DNA of 64,000 nucleotides from an uncultured Clostridium sp. (GCA_900547475.1 URGW01000010.1:1-64000); one strand, 5' to 3'; shown: positions 14,503-24,096, counted from the stretch's first letter. Notes: a model not told the origin generated them from the sequence alone. A program made the numbers and translations.

Positions 14503-15618
14503 ATGGTTAAAAAATGGCTAAAGGTGATTTTTACTATTTTAGGATTAGTTATTGGATATATTGTTAGTGAAGGAATATTAACTGTAGTTAGGGGATTTAA
14601 AATTCATATTATTAAGGGTGCAATAGCAACTACTATATTTTATATTTTTTGTATGTTATTATTCGGAATTATTTTTTATTTTATTTCACCAGGATTATAT
14701 AAATTAATATCGAAGATTATAGATAAAATGGAAAAAAATATTCAAAGGTTAAGTGCACAGGAATTGATTTTTGGTAGCTTAGGAGTTTTAATAGGTTTAA
14801 TTATTGCTGCATTTATAGGAGCACCTTTTTCAGGAATATTTTCAGGAATAAATCCTTCTATAGGGCCGATAATATTTGTACTATTAGAATTAATAGCAGC
14901 AATAATTGGAGCAGAGATATTTATAAAAAAGAAGGATGATATTTCTTCAGCTTTATTAATTTTTAAGAGAAATAGTTTAAGAGAAAAGGATAAGGAAAAG
15001 AAAAGTAAAAGTGTTACAAGAAGTGGTGCAAAAGTACTAGATACATCAGTTATAATTGATGGTAGAATTTTTGATTTATGTAAGACGGGATTTATAGAAG
15101 GAACTTTAGTAATACCGAGCTTTGTCTTAGATGAACTTCGTCATATATCAGATTCTTCAGATTCATTAAAAAGAAATAGAGGAAGAAGAGGATTAGATAT
15201 ATTAAATAAGATTCAAAAGGAATTAGAAATTGAGACTGAAATTTGGGAAGGTGACTTTAAAGAAATTGCTGAAGTTGATAGCAAATTACTGAAGTTAGCT
15301 CAAAAGTTAAATGGAAAGGTTATAACTAATGATTTTAATTTAAATAAAGTTGCAGAGTTCCAAGGTGTACCTGTTTTAAATATAAATGATTTAGCTAATG
15401 CTATAAAACCTGTTGTTCTTCCAGGAGAAGAAATGAAGATTGCAGTTATAAAAGATGGTAAAGAATCAGAACAAGGGATTGGATACCTAGATGATGGAAC
15501 TATGATTGTAGTTGAAGGTGGAAGAAAGTTTATTGGAGAAGAAATTTTTGTAACAGTTACTTCTGTTCTTCAGACATCTGCAGGAAGAATGATATTTGCA
15601 AAACCAAGGGATAATTAA
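14503..15618 (+). CDS. yacL: PIN-TRAM membrane protein YacL
   Basis: A 371-residue protein. Four hydrophobic helices fill the first about 155 residues. A PIN nuclease-like domain follows (LDTSVIIDGRIFDL with acidic active-site positions, later KVITNDFNLNKVA), then a C-terminal TRAM domain (VVEGGRKFIGEEIFVTVTSVLQTSAGRM). Its position between disA and ispD is the same as yacL in Bacillus. Cellular role is not established; a membrane-bound RNase is plausible from the domains. GGAGGTGAAT precedes ATG 14503. Confidence 0.9.
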   Translation: MVKKWLKVIFTILGLVIGYIVSEGILTVVRGFKIHIIKGAIATTIFYIFCMLLFGIIFYFISPGLYKLISKIIDKMEKNIQRLSAQELIFGSLGVLIGLIIAAFIGAPFSGIFSGINPSIGPIIFVLLELIAAIIGAEIFIKKKDDISSALLIFKRNSLREKDKEKKSKSVTRSGAKVLDTSVIIDGRIFDLCKTGFIEGTLVIPSFVLDELRHISDSSDSLKRNRGRRGLDILNKIQKELEIETEIWEGDFKEIAEVDSKLLKLAQKLNGKVITNDFNLNKVAEFQGVPVLNINDLANAIKPVVLPGEEMKIAVIKDGKESEQGIGYLDDGTMIVVEGGRKFIGEEIFVTVTSVLQTSAGRMIFAKPRDN

Positions 15619-15630
15619 AGGAGAAATCTA

Positions 15631-16305
15631 ATGATAAGTGCTATTATTTTAGCGGGAGGAAAAGGGAAACGAATGAACTCCTCTATAAGCAAACAATTTA
15701 TTGAAATAAAAGGAAAGCCAATTATTTACTATACTATTAAGAAATTTAATGATAATAAAAAGATAGATAATATAGTAATTGTTTTATCAGAAGATGAAAT
15801 AGAATATTTTAAAGAAAATGTTTTAAATAAATATGAGCTTAAAGTTGATAAAATAGTTATTGGCGGAGCTGAAAGACAGGATTCCGTATATAATGGACTT
15901 AAAAGTTTGGAGAATAGTGAAACAGATATAGTACTAATTCATGATGGAGCAAGACCATTTATTTCAGATAAAATAATAGATGATGGTATAAAATACGCAA
16001 CTATTCATGGGGCATGTGCACCAGGTGTTATGCCTAAGGATACTATAAAGATTAAGGGAGAAGGCAATTTTTCTGTTGATACTCCTAATAGAGATAGATT
16101 AGTAGCAATTCAAACACCACAGGTTTTTAAGTTTAAGGAAATTTTAGAGTGTCATAAAAAAGTGAAGATAGAGAAAGTAGTAGTTACAGATGATACAATG
16201 GTAGTTGAAAGATATGGAAATAAGGTATATCTTTATAATGGAGAATATACGAATATAAAGGTTACAACACCAGAAGATTTAATTTTAGGTGAAAAGCTTA
16301 TTTAA
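15631..16305 (+). CDS. ispD: 2-C-methyl-D-erythritol 4-phosphate cytidylyltransferase
   Basis: A 224-residue enzyme of the MEP isoprenoid pathway that makes CDP-methylerythritol from CTP and MEP. Signature: ILAGGKGKRM at the N-terminus (CTP loop), VLIHDGARPF, and the VTDDTMVVE region near the end. AAAGGAGAAATCT before the ATG and a 12-bp gap to yacL indicate one operon. The usual next gene, ispF, is missing here; a promoter and T-box follow instead. Confidence 0.95.
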   Translation: MISAIILAGGKGKRMNSSISKQFIEIKGKPIIYYTIKKFNDNKKIDNIVIVLSEDEIEYFKENVLNKYELKVDKIVIGGAERQDSVYNGLKSLENSETDIVLIHDGARPFISDKIIDDGIKYATIHGACAPGVMPKDTIKIKGEGNFSVDTPNRDRLVAIQTPQVFKFKEILECHKKVKIEKVVVTDDTMVVERYGNKVYLYNGEYTNIKVTTPEDLILGEKLI

Positions 16306-16321
16306 TTTCAATTCCATTATA

Positions 16322-16350
16322 TTGACATAGGTTTTTCAAGATTATATAAT
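16322..16350 (+). promoter_or_regulatory. Sigma-A promoter of the proS T-box transcript
   Basis: TTGACA (16322-16327), a 17-bp spacer and TATAAT (16345-16350), both perfect. It starts right after ispD and drives the T-box leader. Confidence 0.9.
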
Positions 16351-16374
16351 TAATTAATCAAAAAAATATATTAT

Positions 16375-16580
16375 TTAAAGCAGTGACGAAGAATAGTAGA
16401 AATCGCCATTTCAGAGAGAAAATCCATTGGCTGTAAGATTTTCAATAGATTTTGAACCAGCTTTCGAGTTGTAGGTAAAAACTATCGGTTTAACACCGTT
16501 ATCATTATTAAAGTACAAATTTAGGTGGTACCGCGGATATAAGTTCGCCCTAATTATATATTAGGGTGAACTTTTTTTAT
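16375..16580 (+). promoter_or_regulatory. T-box riboswitch, proline specifier CCA
   Basis: A T-box leader with all main parts. Stem I contains the AGTAGA-type and AGAGAG elements and a specifier reading GAA-CCA-GC, with CCA at 16457-16459 (proline). The T-box AGGTGGTACCGCGG lies at 16523-16536, whose TGGT pairs with an uncharged tRNA end ACCA. A terminator stem (16541-16573) closes in T7. Uncharged tRNA-Pro(UGG) should favour the antiterminator and turn on proS. The specifier agrees with the downstream gene. Confidence 0.93.
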
Positions 16581-16736
16581 CTTATATTTTAAAGGTTAAT
16601 TAATAAATTAAGCTTAAATATAAAGTTGTATAAAATTTAATAAGGTTATGTTGATGTAACTTTTAATTAGCTAATTGTATAACTGTTTATAAATATGAAA
16701 TTATAATATTAAATAGAGAGTCTGGAGGAATAAATT

Positions 16737-18446
16737 ATGAAAATGTCAAATATGTTAGTATCTACATTAAGAGAAGTACCAGCAGAAGCAGAAATAGACA
16801 GTCATAAGCTTATGCTTAGAGCTGGTATGATTAGAAAAATGGCTGCAGGTGTGTATAACTATATGCCTATAGGTCTTAAGGTATTAAAAAACATTGAAGA
16901 AATAGTAAGAGAAGAAATGAATACAGCAGGTGCACAGGAATTTTTAGCTTCAGCTGTATTACCAGCTGAATTGTGGCAAGAATCAGGTAGATGGGACGTT
17001 TATGGAGATGAAATGTTCAGATTGAAGGATAGAAATAATAGAGATTTTTGTCTTGGACCAACACATGAAGAAGTATTTACTGATATAGCTAGAAATGAAA
17101 TAAAATCATATAAACAATTACCAGTAAATCTTTATCAAATTCAAACTAAATATAGAGATGAAAGAAGACCAAGATTCGGAATTATGAGATCAAGAGAATT
17201 TATAATGAAGGATGCTTATAGTTTTGATAAGGATCAAGCTGGATTAGATTTATCATATGATAAGATGCATGATGCATATGTAAAAATATTTAATAGATGT
17301 GGAATAGATGCTAAATGTGTTGCTGCTGATTCAGGTGCAATTGGTGGGTCAAATTCTGCCGAGTTTATGGTTAAGTCAGAAGTTGGAGAAGATGATGTAG
17401 TATTCTGCTCAGCTTGTGATTATGCTGCAAATATAGAAAAAGCAGAAGCAACACCAGAAAAAGCAGAAGTAGAAGAGTTACTAGAAATGGAAAAGGTGGC
17501 TACTCCAGATAGCAGGGGGATAGATGAAGTTTCAGAATTCTTAAATGTATCTCCAAAGAAAACAGCTAAACTTTTAATGTTCAATATAGATGGAAAAATA
17601 GTTGGTGTAGTTGTTAGAGGGGATAGAGAAGTTAATGAAGTAAAGGTTGCTAATGCAGCAAATGCTTCAGGTGACATAGTTATGGCTTCTCATGAAGAGT
17701 ACAAAAATGCAACTGGATGTGAAGTTGGATTTGGTGGTCCAGTAGGATTAAAAGTAGATTTATTATTAGTTGATGAAGAAGTTAAGTATATGTACAATAT
17801 GATTCTTGGAGGTAATGAAACTGGATACCATTTAAAGAATGTTAATTATGGTAGAGATTTTGAAGGTACTGTAGGAGATTTCAGAAATATAGAAAGTGGA
17901 GAAAAATGTCCTGAATGTGGGGCTGAAGTTACTATAGCAAGAGGAACTGAAGTTGGGCATATATTTAAATTAGGAACTAAATATTCACAAGCTATGAATG
18001 CTACATTTATAGATGAAAATGGAAAGAATACACCATTTGTAATGGGATGCTATGGAATAGGTGTTACAAGAACAATGGCATCTATAATCGAACAACACCA
18101 TGATGAAAATGGTATAATATGGCCACTTTCAGTAGCACCATATCATGTTTCAGTTATTCCAGTAAATATTAAAGATGAAGCTCAAATGGAAGTTGCAAAC
18201 AAATTGTATGAAGAGTTAAGAAAAATTGGTGTAGATGCTATATTAGATGATAGAAATGAAAGACCTGGAGTTAAATTTAAGGATTCAGAATTAATTGGAA
18301 TTCCAATGAGAGTTACTGTAGGTAAGAAGATAACTGAAGGTGAAGTTGAATTTAAATTAAGAGATGGTGAAATGGAAGTAATAAAAATTGAAGATGTTAT
18401 TTCTACTGTAAAATCTCAATTTGAAAAGAATAATATAAGATTATAA
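16737..18446 (+). CDS. proS: Prolyl-tRNA synthetase
   Basis: A 569-residue bacterial-type class II synthetase. Motif 2 lies in RDERRPRFGIMRSREFIMKD-type sequence (about residue 140-160), a large editing (INS) domain fills about 225-405, and the anticodon-binding domain is at the C-terminus. Motif 3 is seen in FVMGCYGIGVTR. TCTGGAGGAAT precedes ATG 16737. Under T-box control. In Bacillus this position in the yac cluster holds ispF-gltX-cysE instead. Confidence 0.97.
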   Translation: MKMSNMLVSTLREVPAEAEIDSHKLMLRAGMIRKMAAGVYNYMPIGLKVLKNIEEIVREEMNTAGAQEFLASAVLPAELWQESGRWDVYGDEMFRLKDRNNRDFCLGPTHEEVFTDIARNEIKSYKQLPVNLYQIQTKYRDERRPRFGIMRSREFIMKDAYSFDKDQAGLDLSYDKMHDAYVKIFNRCGIDAKCVAADSGAIGGSNSAEFMVKSEVGEDDVVFCSACDYAANIEKAEATPEKAEVEELLEMEKVATPDSRGIDEVSEFLNVSPKKTAKLLMFNIDGKIVGVVVRGDREVNEVKVANAANASGDIVMASHEEYKNATGCEVGFGGPVGLKVDLLLVDEEVKYMYNMILGGNETGYHLKNVNYGRDFEGTVGDFRNIESGEKCPECGAEVTIARGTEVGHIFKLGTKYSQAMNATFIDENGKNTPFVMGCYGIGVTRTMASIIEQHHDENGIIWPLSVAPYHVSVIPVNIKDEAQMEVANKLYEELRKIGVDAILDDRNERPGVKFKDSELIGIPMRVTVGKKITEGEVEFKLRDGEMEVIKIEDVISTVKSQFEKNNIRL

Positions 18447-18480
18447 AATTTTAAAAATAAAAAAAAGGAGGGATTATTAA

Positions 18481-19881
18481 ATGAAGATATATAATTCTTT
18501 AACTAGAAAAAAAGAAGAATTTATTCCACTAAATCCAGGTAAAGTTAATATGTATGTTTGTGGACCAACAGTTTATAATTATTTCCATATAGGGAATGGT
18601 AGAACATTTATCGTTTTTGATACAATAAGAAGATATATGGAATACAGGGGTTATGAAGTTAATTTTGTTCAAAACTTTACTGATATAGACGATAAGATGA
18701 TAAACAAGGCTAATGAAGAAAATACAACAGTAAAAGAAATTGGTGATAAGTATATTTGTGAATACTATAAAGATGCTGATGGCCTTAATATTAAGAGAGC
18801 TACTACTAATCCAAGGGCAACAGAATATATTAGTGAAATAATTGAATTTGTTTCTGGATTAATAGAAAAAGGATATGCATATGAAGTAAATGGAGATGTT
18901 TATTTTAGAACTAAAAAGTTTGAAGGATATGGTCAGCTTATTGGTCAAAATTTAGATGATTTGCAAGCTGGAGCTAGAATAAATGTTGATGAAAGAAAAG
19001 AAGATCCAATGGACTTTGCCATTTGGAAGGCACAAAAACCGGGAGAACCTGCGTGGGAATGCCCATGGGGATTAGGAAGACCGGGATGGCATATTGAATG
19101 TTCATGCATGGCTAAAAAATTGTTGGGAGATACAATAGATATACATGCTGGAGGGATGGATTTAGCATTCCCTCACCATGAAAATGAAATTGCTCAAAGT
19201 GAAGCTTTAACAGGGAAGAAGTTTGCAAAATACTGGATGCATGCAGCCTTTTTAAATGTTAATAATCAAAAAATGTCTAAGTCTTTAAATAATTTCTTAA
19301 CTGCAAGAGATGCATTAAAACAGTATGATGCAGATGTAATAAGATTTTTAATGCTATCAGGACATTATAGAATTCAATTAAACTTTAGTAGCGAGCTATT
19401 AGAATCAGCAAAAGCTTCTGTTGAAAGATTATATAATGCTATAGGAAATTTAGAAAATTTAATATCAGAAGTTAAAAATGAAAAAATGACTGATGAAGAA
19501 GTTAAGTATTTAGAATCATTAGATGCGTATAGACAAAGATACATCGAAAAAATGGATGATGACTTTAATACTGCAGATGCTATTTCAGTTCTATTTGATT
19601 TAATAAGAGATATTAACAGTAATGTAGGAATCAATTCATCTAAAGAATTATGTGAAAAGGCCTTAGAATTAATAAGGGAATTAGGGCTACCTTTAGGAAT
19701 TTTACAAAAAACAACTAAAGGTAATTTAGAAGCTGAGATTGAAGCTTTAATAGCTGAAAGACAACAAGCAAGAAAAGATAGAAACTTTGCTTTAGCTGAT
19801 AAAATAAGAGATGAACTAAAGGCTAGAGGGATAGAGCTTTTAGATACTCCACAAGGCGTTAGATGGAAAAAAGTTGATTAG
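18481..19881 (+). CDS. cysS: Cysteinyl-tRNA synthetase
   Basis: A 466-residue class I synthetase with HIGN (NYFHIGNGRTF, near residue 37) and KMSKS (NNQKMSKSLNNF, about residue 267) nucleotide motifs. The zinc ligands include the WECPWG and WHIECSC segments. AAAAAGGAGGGATT lies before the ATG. Only 34 bp follow proS, so both are probably under the proS T-box. A terminator comes about 75 bp after the stop. Confidence 0.97.
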   Translation: MKIYNSLTRKKEEFIPLNPGKVNMYVCGPTVYNYFHIGNGRTFIVFDTIRRYMEYRGYEVNFVQNFTDIDDKMINKANEENTTVKEIGDKYICEYYKDADGLNIKRATTNPRATEYISEIIEFVSGLIEKGYAYEVNGDVYFRTKKFEGYGQLIGQNLDDLQAGARINVDERKEDPMDFAIWKAQKPGEPAWECPWGLGRPGWHIECSCMAKKLLGDTIDIHAGGMDLAFPHHENEIAQSEALTGKKFAKYWMHAAFLNVNNQKMSKSLNNFLTARDALKQYDADVIRFLMLSGHYRIQLNFSSELLESAKASVERLYNAIGNLENLISEVKNEKMTDEEVKYLESLDAYRQRYIEKMDDDFNTADAISVLFDLIRDINSNVGINSSKELCEKALELIRELGLPLGILQKTTKGNLEAEIEALIAERQQARKDRNFALADKIRDELKARGIELLDTPQGVRWKKVD

Positions 19882-19953
19882 TTAAGTGACGATTTATAGA
19901 TTGTAAGTGAAAATTAAACTGTTAAATAAGTTTAATAAAAGTTTTAAGATAAT

Positions 19954-19985
19954 AAATAAAGTCAGCAATGCTGGCTTTATTTATG
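19954..19985 (+). terminator. Intrinsic terminator after cysS
   Basis: AAATAAAGTCAGC pairs with GCTGGCTTTATTT around AAT. The T-run is short and interrupted by A. Confidence 0.75.
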
Positions 19986-20116
19986 TAAATTTATAATTTG
20001 TTAATAGATACTTGTCATTAATTTAATACAGGTTAATTTAAATATAATATAGTAATTGAGGCTATTATATTAATGAAGATACTTTTTATGGTTCATAAAT
20101 ATTAAGGAGATAATAT

Positions 20117-20530
20117 ATGTTAAAGGATTTAAGAACAAAAGAGTTTACTGAGAAAGAGGCAAGACTTTTAAATCCGTTACAATTAGCACTAATAGGGGAT
20201 GGAGTTTATGAGCTTTTTATAAGAAATTCTATATTATCAAAGAATCTTGAATTAAGTGCTCATAAAATGCATGTTAAGGCTATAGGATATGTAAAAGCTA
20301 AAAGCCAATCTAGTATAATGCATGAAATTGAAGATAAGTTAACAGAAAATGAAAGCTATATATTTAAAAGAGGAAGAAATGCGAAATCTGCAACTGTTCC
20401 CAAAAATGCTGATGTAAGAGATTATAGAATGGCAACTGGATTTGAGGCATTGGTTGGATATCTATATTTAATTGGTGATACTGAAAGATTAGAATTCATA
20501 TTTAATACTGCACTATCAATTGATTTATAA
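20117..20530 (+). CDS. mrnC: Mini-ribonuclease III
   Basis: A 137-residue RNase III catalytic domain without a double-stranded RNA-binding domain. It matures 23S rRNA precursor ends in Bacillus. The segment LNPLQLALIGDGVYELFIRN carries the catalytic Asp; the second half (RDYRMATGFEALVGYLYLIGD) holds the other acidic residues. It follows cysS as in Bacillus (yazC) but after a terminator and a gap of 235 bp. TAAGGAGATAAT precedes the ATG. Confidence 0.93.
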   Translation: MLKDLRTKEFTEKEARLLNPLQLALIGDGVYELFIRNSILSKNLELSAHKMHVKAIGYVKAKSQSSIMHEIEDKLTENESYIFKRGRNAKSATVPKNADVRDYRMATGFEALVGYLYLIGDTERLEFIFNTALSIDL

Positions 20531-20551
20531 CAAAAATAAAGGAGATTATTC

Positions 20552-21418
20552 ATGACAAAAAGAGAGAATCCAAGAAGAAAAGAAAGAGAATTTAATAAAT
20601 TCCAAGAAAAAGCAAATAGAGGCTTTAGAAGAGAGTCAAAAGTAATATCACCTGCAAAAGAAACTAATATTGATGCTATAAGAGAAGATTTAATATTAGG
20701 AAGAAATGCTGTTATTGAAGCATTAAAAAGTGATAGAACTATTGAATGTTTATATGTGAGTAAGGGTGATCTAGAAGGTTCAATAAAAGTTGCATTAGGC
20801 TTAGCAAAGGATAAAGGTGTAGTAGTTAAGGAAGCTGATAGAAGAAAGCTTGATACTATGTGTGAGGGGTTAAATCACCAAGGAATAGTGGCTAAGGTTA
20901 CCCCATTTAAATATTGTGAAGTGAATGATATATTAGAATTTGCAGAAAAGAAAGAAGAAAAGCCTTTTATAGTAATATTAGATGAAATAGAAGATCCTCA
21001 TAATTTAGGATCTATAATAAGAACTGCTGAGCTTTGTGGTGTTCATGGAATTATTATACCTAAAAGAAGAAATGTTGGAGTAACATCTACAGTATATAAA
21101 TGTTCTGCGGGAGCAATAGAACATATGAAAATTGCGAAAGTTACAAATATAAATGCTACTATAGATATGTTAAAGGAAAAAGGAATTTGGATATATGGTG
21201 CAGATATAGATGGTAGGGATTATAGTTACAACACAGATTTTTCAGGAGCATGTGCTTTAATAATAGGAAGTGAAGGAAAGGGAATATCAAACTTAACTCT
21301 TAAAAAATGTGATTTATTAGTTAAAATTCCTATGGTAGGAAAAATTAACTCTTTAAATGCTTCAGTAGCAGGTGGTATAATGATGTATGAGGTATTAAAG
21401 GGTAGACTAACTAAATAG
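20552..21418 (+). CDS. rlmB: 23S rRNA (Gm2251) 2'-O-methyltransferase RlmB
   Basis: A 288-residue SpoU/TrmH-family methyltransferase. A basic N-terminal tail of about 50 residues precedes the substrate-binding domain (DLILGRNAVIEAL). The SPOUT catalytic domain contains DEIEDPHNLGSIIRTAE, IIGSEGKGIS and LVKIPMVGKINSLNASVA. The basic tail makes it longer than E. coli RlmB (243). Starts 21 bp after mrnC with AAAGGAGATT. Confidence 0.93.
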   Translation: MTKRENPRRKEREFNKFQEKANRGFRRESKVISPAKETNIDAIREDLILGRNAVIEALKSDRTIECLYVSKGDLEGSIKVALGLAKDKGVVVKEADRRKLDTMCEGLNHQGIVAKVTPFKYCEVNDILEFAEKKEEKPFIVILDEIEDPHNLGSIIRTAELCGVHGIIIPKRRNVGVTSTVYKCSAGAIEHMKIAKVTNINATIDMLKEKGIWIYGADIDGRDYSYNTDFSGACALIIGSEGKGISNLTLKKCDLLVKIPMVGKINSLNASVAGGIMMYEVLKGRLTK

Positions 21419-21441
21419 TTTAATACTAATAGAGGTTAAAA

Positions 21442-21951
21442 GTGAAATTTATTTTTATAGATGGATATAATGTAATAAATAGTTGGAGTATTTTAAAGAA
21501 AGAAAAAGAGATAAGCTTAGATAGTTCAAGACAAAAGCTTATTGATATTTTACATAACTATGGTGCAATTCATAAGTGTAAAATCATGCTTATATTTGAT
21601 GGTTATAGAGTAGCTGGAAATTTAGAAAATAAATATGAACACAATAAAAATCTTACAGTGGTTTTTACTAAAAGTGGAGAAACTGCTGATGCTTATATTG
21701 AAAGAGAGATACATAATATAGGAAGACGTTTTGAAGTTTCTGTAGTCACATCAGATTCTTTAGAACAGCAAACTATATTTCAAAGGGGTGCAACTAGAAT
21801 TTCAAGTGTAGAATTTTATAATATGGTATTTGATACATCTGAAGATATAAAAAGAGCAACCAGTAAAGTGAATCACTCATATAAAAGTACAGTACAAGAT
21901 AATATTAATGAAGATGTATTGAAAAAGTTAGAAGCTATGAGGCGTGGTTAA
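21442..21951 (+). CDS. rae1: NYN/PIN endoribonuclease Rae1 (YacP)
   Basis: A 169-residue NYN-domain protein. The start KFIFIDGYNVINSW holds the first catalytic Asp, TADAYIERE the second acidic site and VTSDSLEQQTIFQRGA the third. Bacillus Rae1 cleaves mRNA in the ribosome A site. GTG start with AGAGGTTAAA upstream. It lies between rlmB and sigH exactly as in Bacillus. Confidence 0.9.
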   Translation: MKFIFIDGYNVINSWSILKKEKEISLDSSRQKLIDILHNYGAIHKCKIMLIFDGYRVAGNLENKYEHNKNLTVVFTKSGETADAYIEREIHNIGRRFEVSVVTSDSLEQQTIFQRGATRISSVEFYNMVFDTSEDIKRATSKVNHSYKSTVQDNINEDVLKKLEAMRRG

Positions 21952-21985
21952 ATATTGAGATGCTTTAAGAAATGGAGGGGGATTT

Positions 21986-22633
21986 GTGAATAACAAAGAA
22001 TATTCAAAGGAAATAGCAGTTGAATTTGAGGGTAAATTAGAAGAAGAAATAGTTATAGAAGCTAAAGATGGAAATGTGAGAGCGCAAGAATATGTTATTT
22101 CTAAATATGAAGGCTTTGTGAAAGCAAAATCTAGATCATACTTTCTAATAGGAGCTGATAAAGAAGATATTTATCAAGAAGGTATGATAGGTCTATATAA
22201 AGCAATTAGAGATTTTAATTATGAGAAATCAACAACATTTAAGGCATTTGCAGAATTGTGTATAACAAGACAAATAATAACAGCTATAAAAACTGCTACA
22301 AGACAAAAGCATATACCTTTAAATACATATATTTCTCTTAATAAGCCGGTATCAGAAGATGATTCAGAAAGAACACTTTTGGATATACTTTCTAGTATGA
22401 GAATTAGTGATCCAGAAGAACTTATCATAGGAAAGGAAGAAAAAGCTCAGATAGAAGATGCTATTGCAAGGGTTCTTTCTGATTTAGAGATGGAGGTATT
22501 ACAATCTTATTTAGATGGTAAGTCATATCAGGAAATTGCTTGTGATTTAGATAGGCATGCAAAGTCTATAGATAATGCTCTTCAAAGGGTTAAAAGAAAG
22601 CTTGAAAAGTGCCTTTCCGACACTAAACAATAA
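21986..22633 (+). CDS. sigH: RNA polymerase sigma factor SigH
   Basis: A 215-residue alternative sigma factor for the transition to sporulation. Region 2 includes GADKEDIYQEGMIGLYKAIRDF (about residues 55-77), with core-binding and -10 recognition; region 4 near the C-terminus has an HTH (LDGKSYQEIACDLDRHAKSIDNALQRVKRKL). GTG start after GGAGGGGGATTT. Last gene of the yac-like block. Confidence 0.96.
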   Translation: MNNKEYSKEIAVEFEGKLEEEIVIEAKDGNVRAQEYVISKYEGFVKAKSRSYFLIGADKEDIYQEGMIGLYKAIRDFNYEKSTTFKAFAELCITRQIITAIKTATRQKHIPLNTYISLNKPVSEDDSERTLLDILSSMRISDPEELIIGKEEKAQIEDAIARVLSDLEMEVLQSYLDGKSYQEIACDLDRHAKSIDNALQRVKRKLEKCLSDTKQ

Positions 22634-22646
22634 TAGTAAAATAATA

Positions 22647-22675
22647 TTGACAAAAAAAACAAATGATAGTAAACT
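22647..22675 (+). promoter_or_regulatory. Promoter of tRNA-Thr-tuf
   Basis: TTGACA (22647-22652), a 17-bp spacer and TAAACT (22670-22675), about 30 bp before the tRNA. No terminator separates the tRNA from tuf. Confidence 0.65.
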
Positions 22676-22711
22676 TTATAATTGGTATATTAAAGTGTAA
22701 CTCACTTTAAT

Positions 22712-22787
22712 GCTCATGTAGCTCAGTCGGCAGAGCGTCGCCTTGGTAAGGCGGAGGTCGTCGGTTCAATCCCGATCATGAGCTCCA
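22712..22787 (+). tRNA. tRNA-Thr (GGT)
   Basis: The acceptor stem GCTCATG (22712-22718) pairs with CATGAGC (22777-22783), followed by encoded TCCA. The anticodon loop TTGGTAA has GGT at 22745-22747, reading ACC/ACT threonine codons. It lies 64 bp before tuf with no terminator between them, so it is probably cut out of the tuf transcript. Confidence 0.96.
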
Positions 22788-22851
22788 TGAAGGATATAAA
22801 TTAGTATGCAAACGCTAGGCAAAGTTTATTTAAAATAAGGAGGAATTTCAA

Positions 22852-24045
22852 ATGGCAAAGCAAAAGTTCGAAAGAAGTAAACCACACGTAAATATCGGAA
22901 CAATCGGTCACGTAGACCACGGTAAGACTACATTAACAGCTGCTATCACAACAGTATTAGCAAACAGAGGATTCGCAGAAGCGTTCAACTATGCTGATAT
23001 CGATAGAGCACCAGAAGAAAAAGAAAGAGGAATCACAATCAACACAGCTCACGTTGAATACGAAACAGAAAGCAGACACTATGCTCACGTTGACTGTCCA
23101 GGACACGCTGACTATGTTAAGAACATGATCACTGGGGCTGCACAAATGGACGGAGCAATCTTAGTTTGTTCAGCAGCAGACGGTCCAATGCCTCAAACAA
23201 GAGAACACATACTACTAGCTTCAAGAGTTGGTGTTGACTACATCGTTGTTTTCTTAAACAAAGCAGATATGGTTGACGATGAAGAATTATTAGAATTAGT
23301 TGAAATGGAAGTTAGAGAATTATTATCTGAATACAACTTCCCAGGAGATGACATTCCAGTAATCAAAGGATCAGCTTTAAGAGCATTAGAAAACCCAACA
23401 GATCCAGAAGCAACAGCTTGCATCATGGAATTAATGAACGCAGTAGATAGCTATATCCCAACTCCAGAAAGAGCAACAGATAAGCCATTCTTAATGCCAA
23501 TCGAAGACGTATTTACAATCACTGGTAGAGGAACAGTTGCAACAGGAAGAGTTGAAAGAGGAGTTCTTCACGTATCAGACGAAGTAGAAATCGTAGGATT
23601 AACAGAAGAAAAGAGAAAAGTAGTTGTTACAGGAATCGAAATGTTCAGAAAGTTATTAGATGAAGCACAAGCTGGAGATAACATCGGAGCATTATTAAGA
23701 GGGGTTCAAAGAACTGAAATCGAAAGAGGTCAAGTTTTAGCAAAAGTTGGATCAGTAAATCCACACAGCAAGTTCGTAGGTCAAGTATACGTACTTAAGA
23801 AAGATGAAGGTGGAAGACATACTCCATTCTTCGATGGATACAGACCACAATTCTACTTCAGAACAACAGACGTTACAGGATCAATCAAATTACCGGAAGG
23901 AATGGAAATGGTTATGCCTGGAGACCACATCGATATGAATGTTGAGTTAATCACTCAAGTAGCTATGGATGAAGGATTAAGATTCGCTATCAGAGAAGGT
24001 GGAAGAACTGTAGGTTCAGGAGTTGTTACTTCTATAATCGAATAG
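22852..24045 (+). CDS. tuf: Elongation factor Tu, copy 1
   Basis: A 397-residue GTPase that brings aminoacyl-tRNA to the ribosome. G1 GHVDHGKT (about residues 19-26), the switch I region ERGITI, G3 DCPGHADYVKNM and G4 NKAD are all intact. Codons are strongly biased to C-ending forms (atc, ttc, cac, aac), unlike neighbours, as expected for very high expression. The sequence reads as identical to the second copy at 38963-40156. Preceded by tRNA-Thr. Confidence 0.98.
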   Translation: MAKQKFERSKPHVNIGTIGHVDHGKTTLTAAITTVLANRGFAEAFNYADIDRAPEEKERGITINTAHVEYETESRHYAHVDCPGHADYVKNMITGAAQMDGAILVCSAADGPMPQTREHILLASRVGVDYIVVFLNKADMVDDEELLELVEMEVRELLSEYNFPGDDIPVIKGSALRALENPTDPEATACIMELMNAVDSYIPTPERATDKPFLMPIEDVFTITGRGTVATGRVERGVLHVSDEVEIVGLTEEKRKVVVTGIEMFRKLLDEAQAGDNIGALLRGVQRTEIERGQVLAKVGSVNPHSKFVGQVYVLKKDEGGRHTPFFDGYRPQFYFRTTDVTGSIKLPEGMEMVMPGDHIDMNVELITQVAMDEGLRFAIREGGRTVGSGVVTSIIE

Positions 24046-24068
24046 TAATATTTTTACTTAATATAGAT

Positions 24069-24096
24069 AAGGACTGGGTTAGTTTACCTAGTCCTT
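24069..24096 (+). terminator. Stem-loop after tuf copy 1, weak terminator
   Basis: AAGGACTGGGT (24069-24079) pairs with ACCTAGTCCTT (24086-24096). No T-run follows (TACAAAG), so it may stop only part of transcription or protect the 3' end. Confidence 0.5.
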
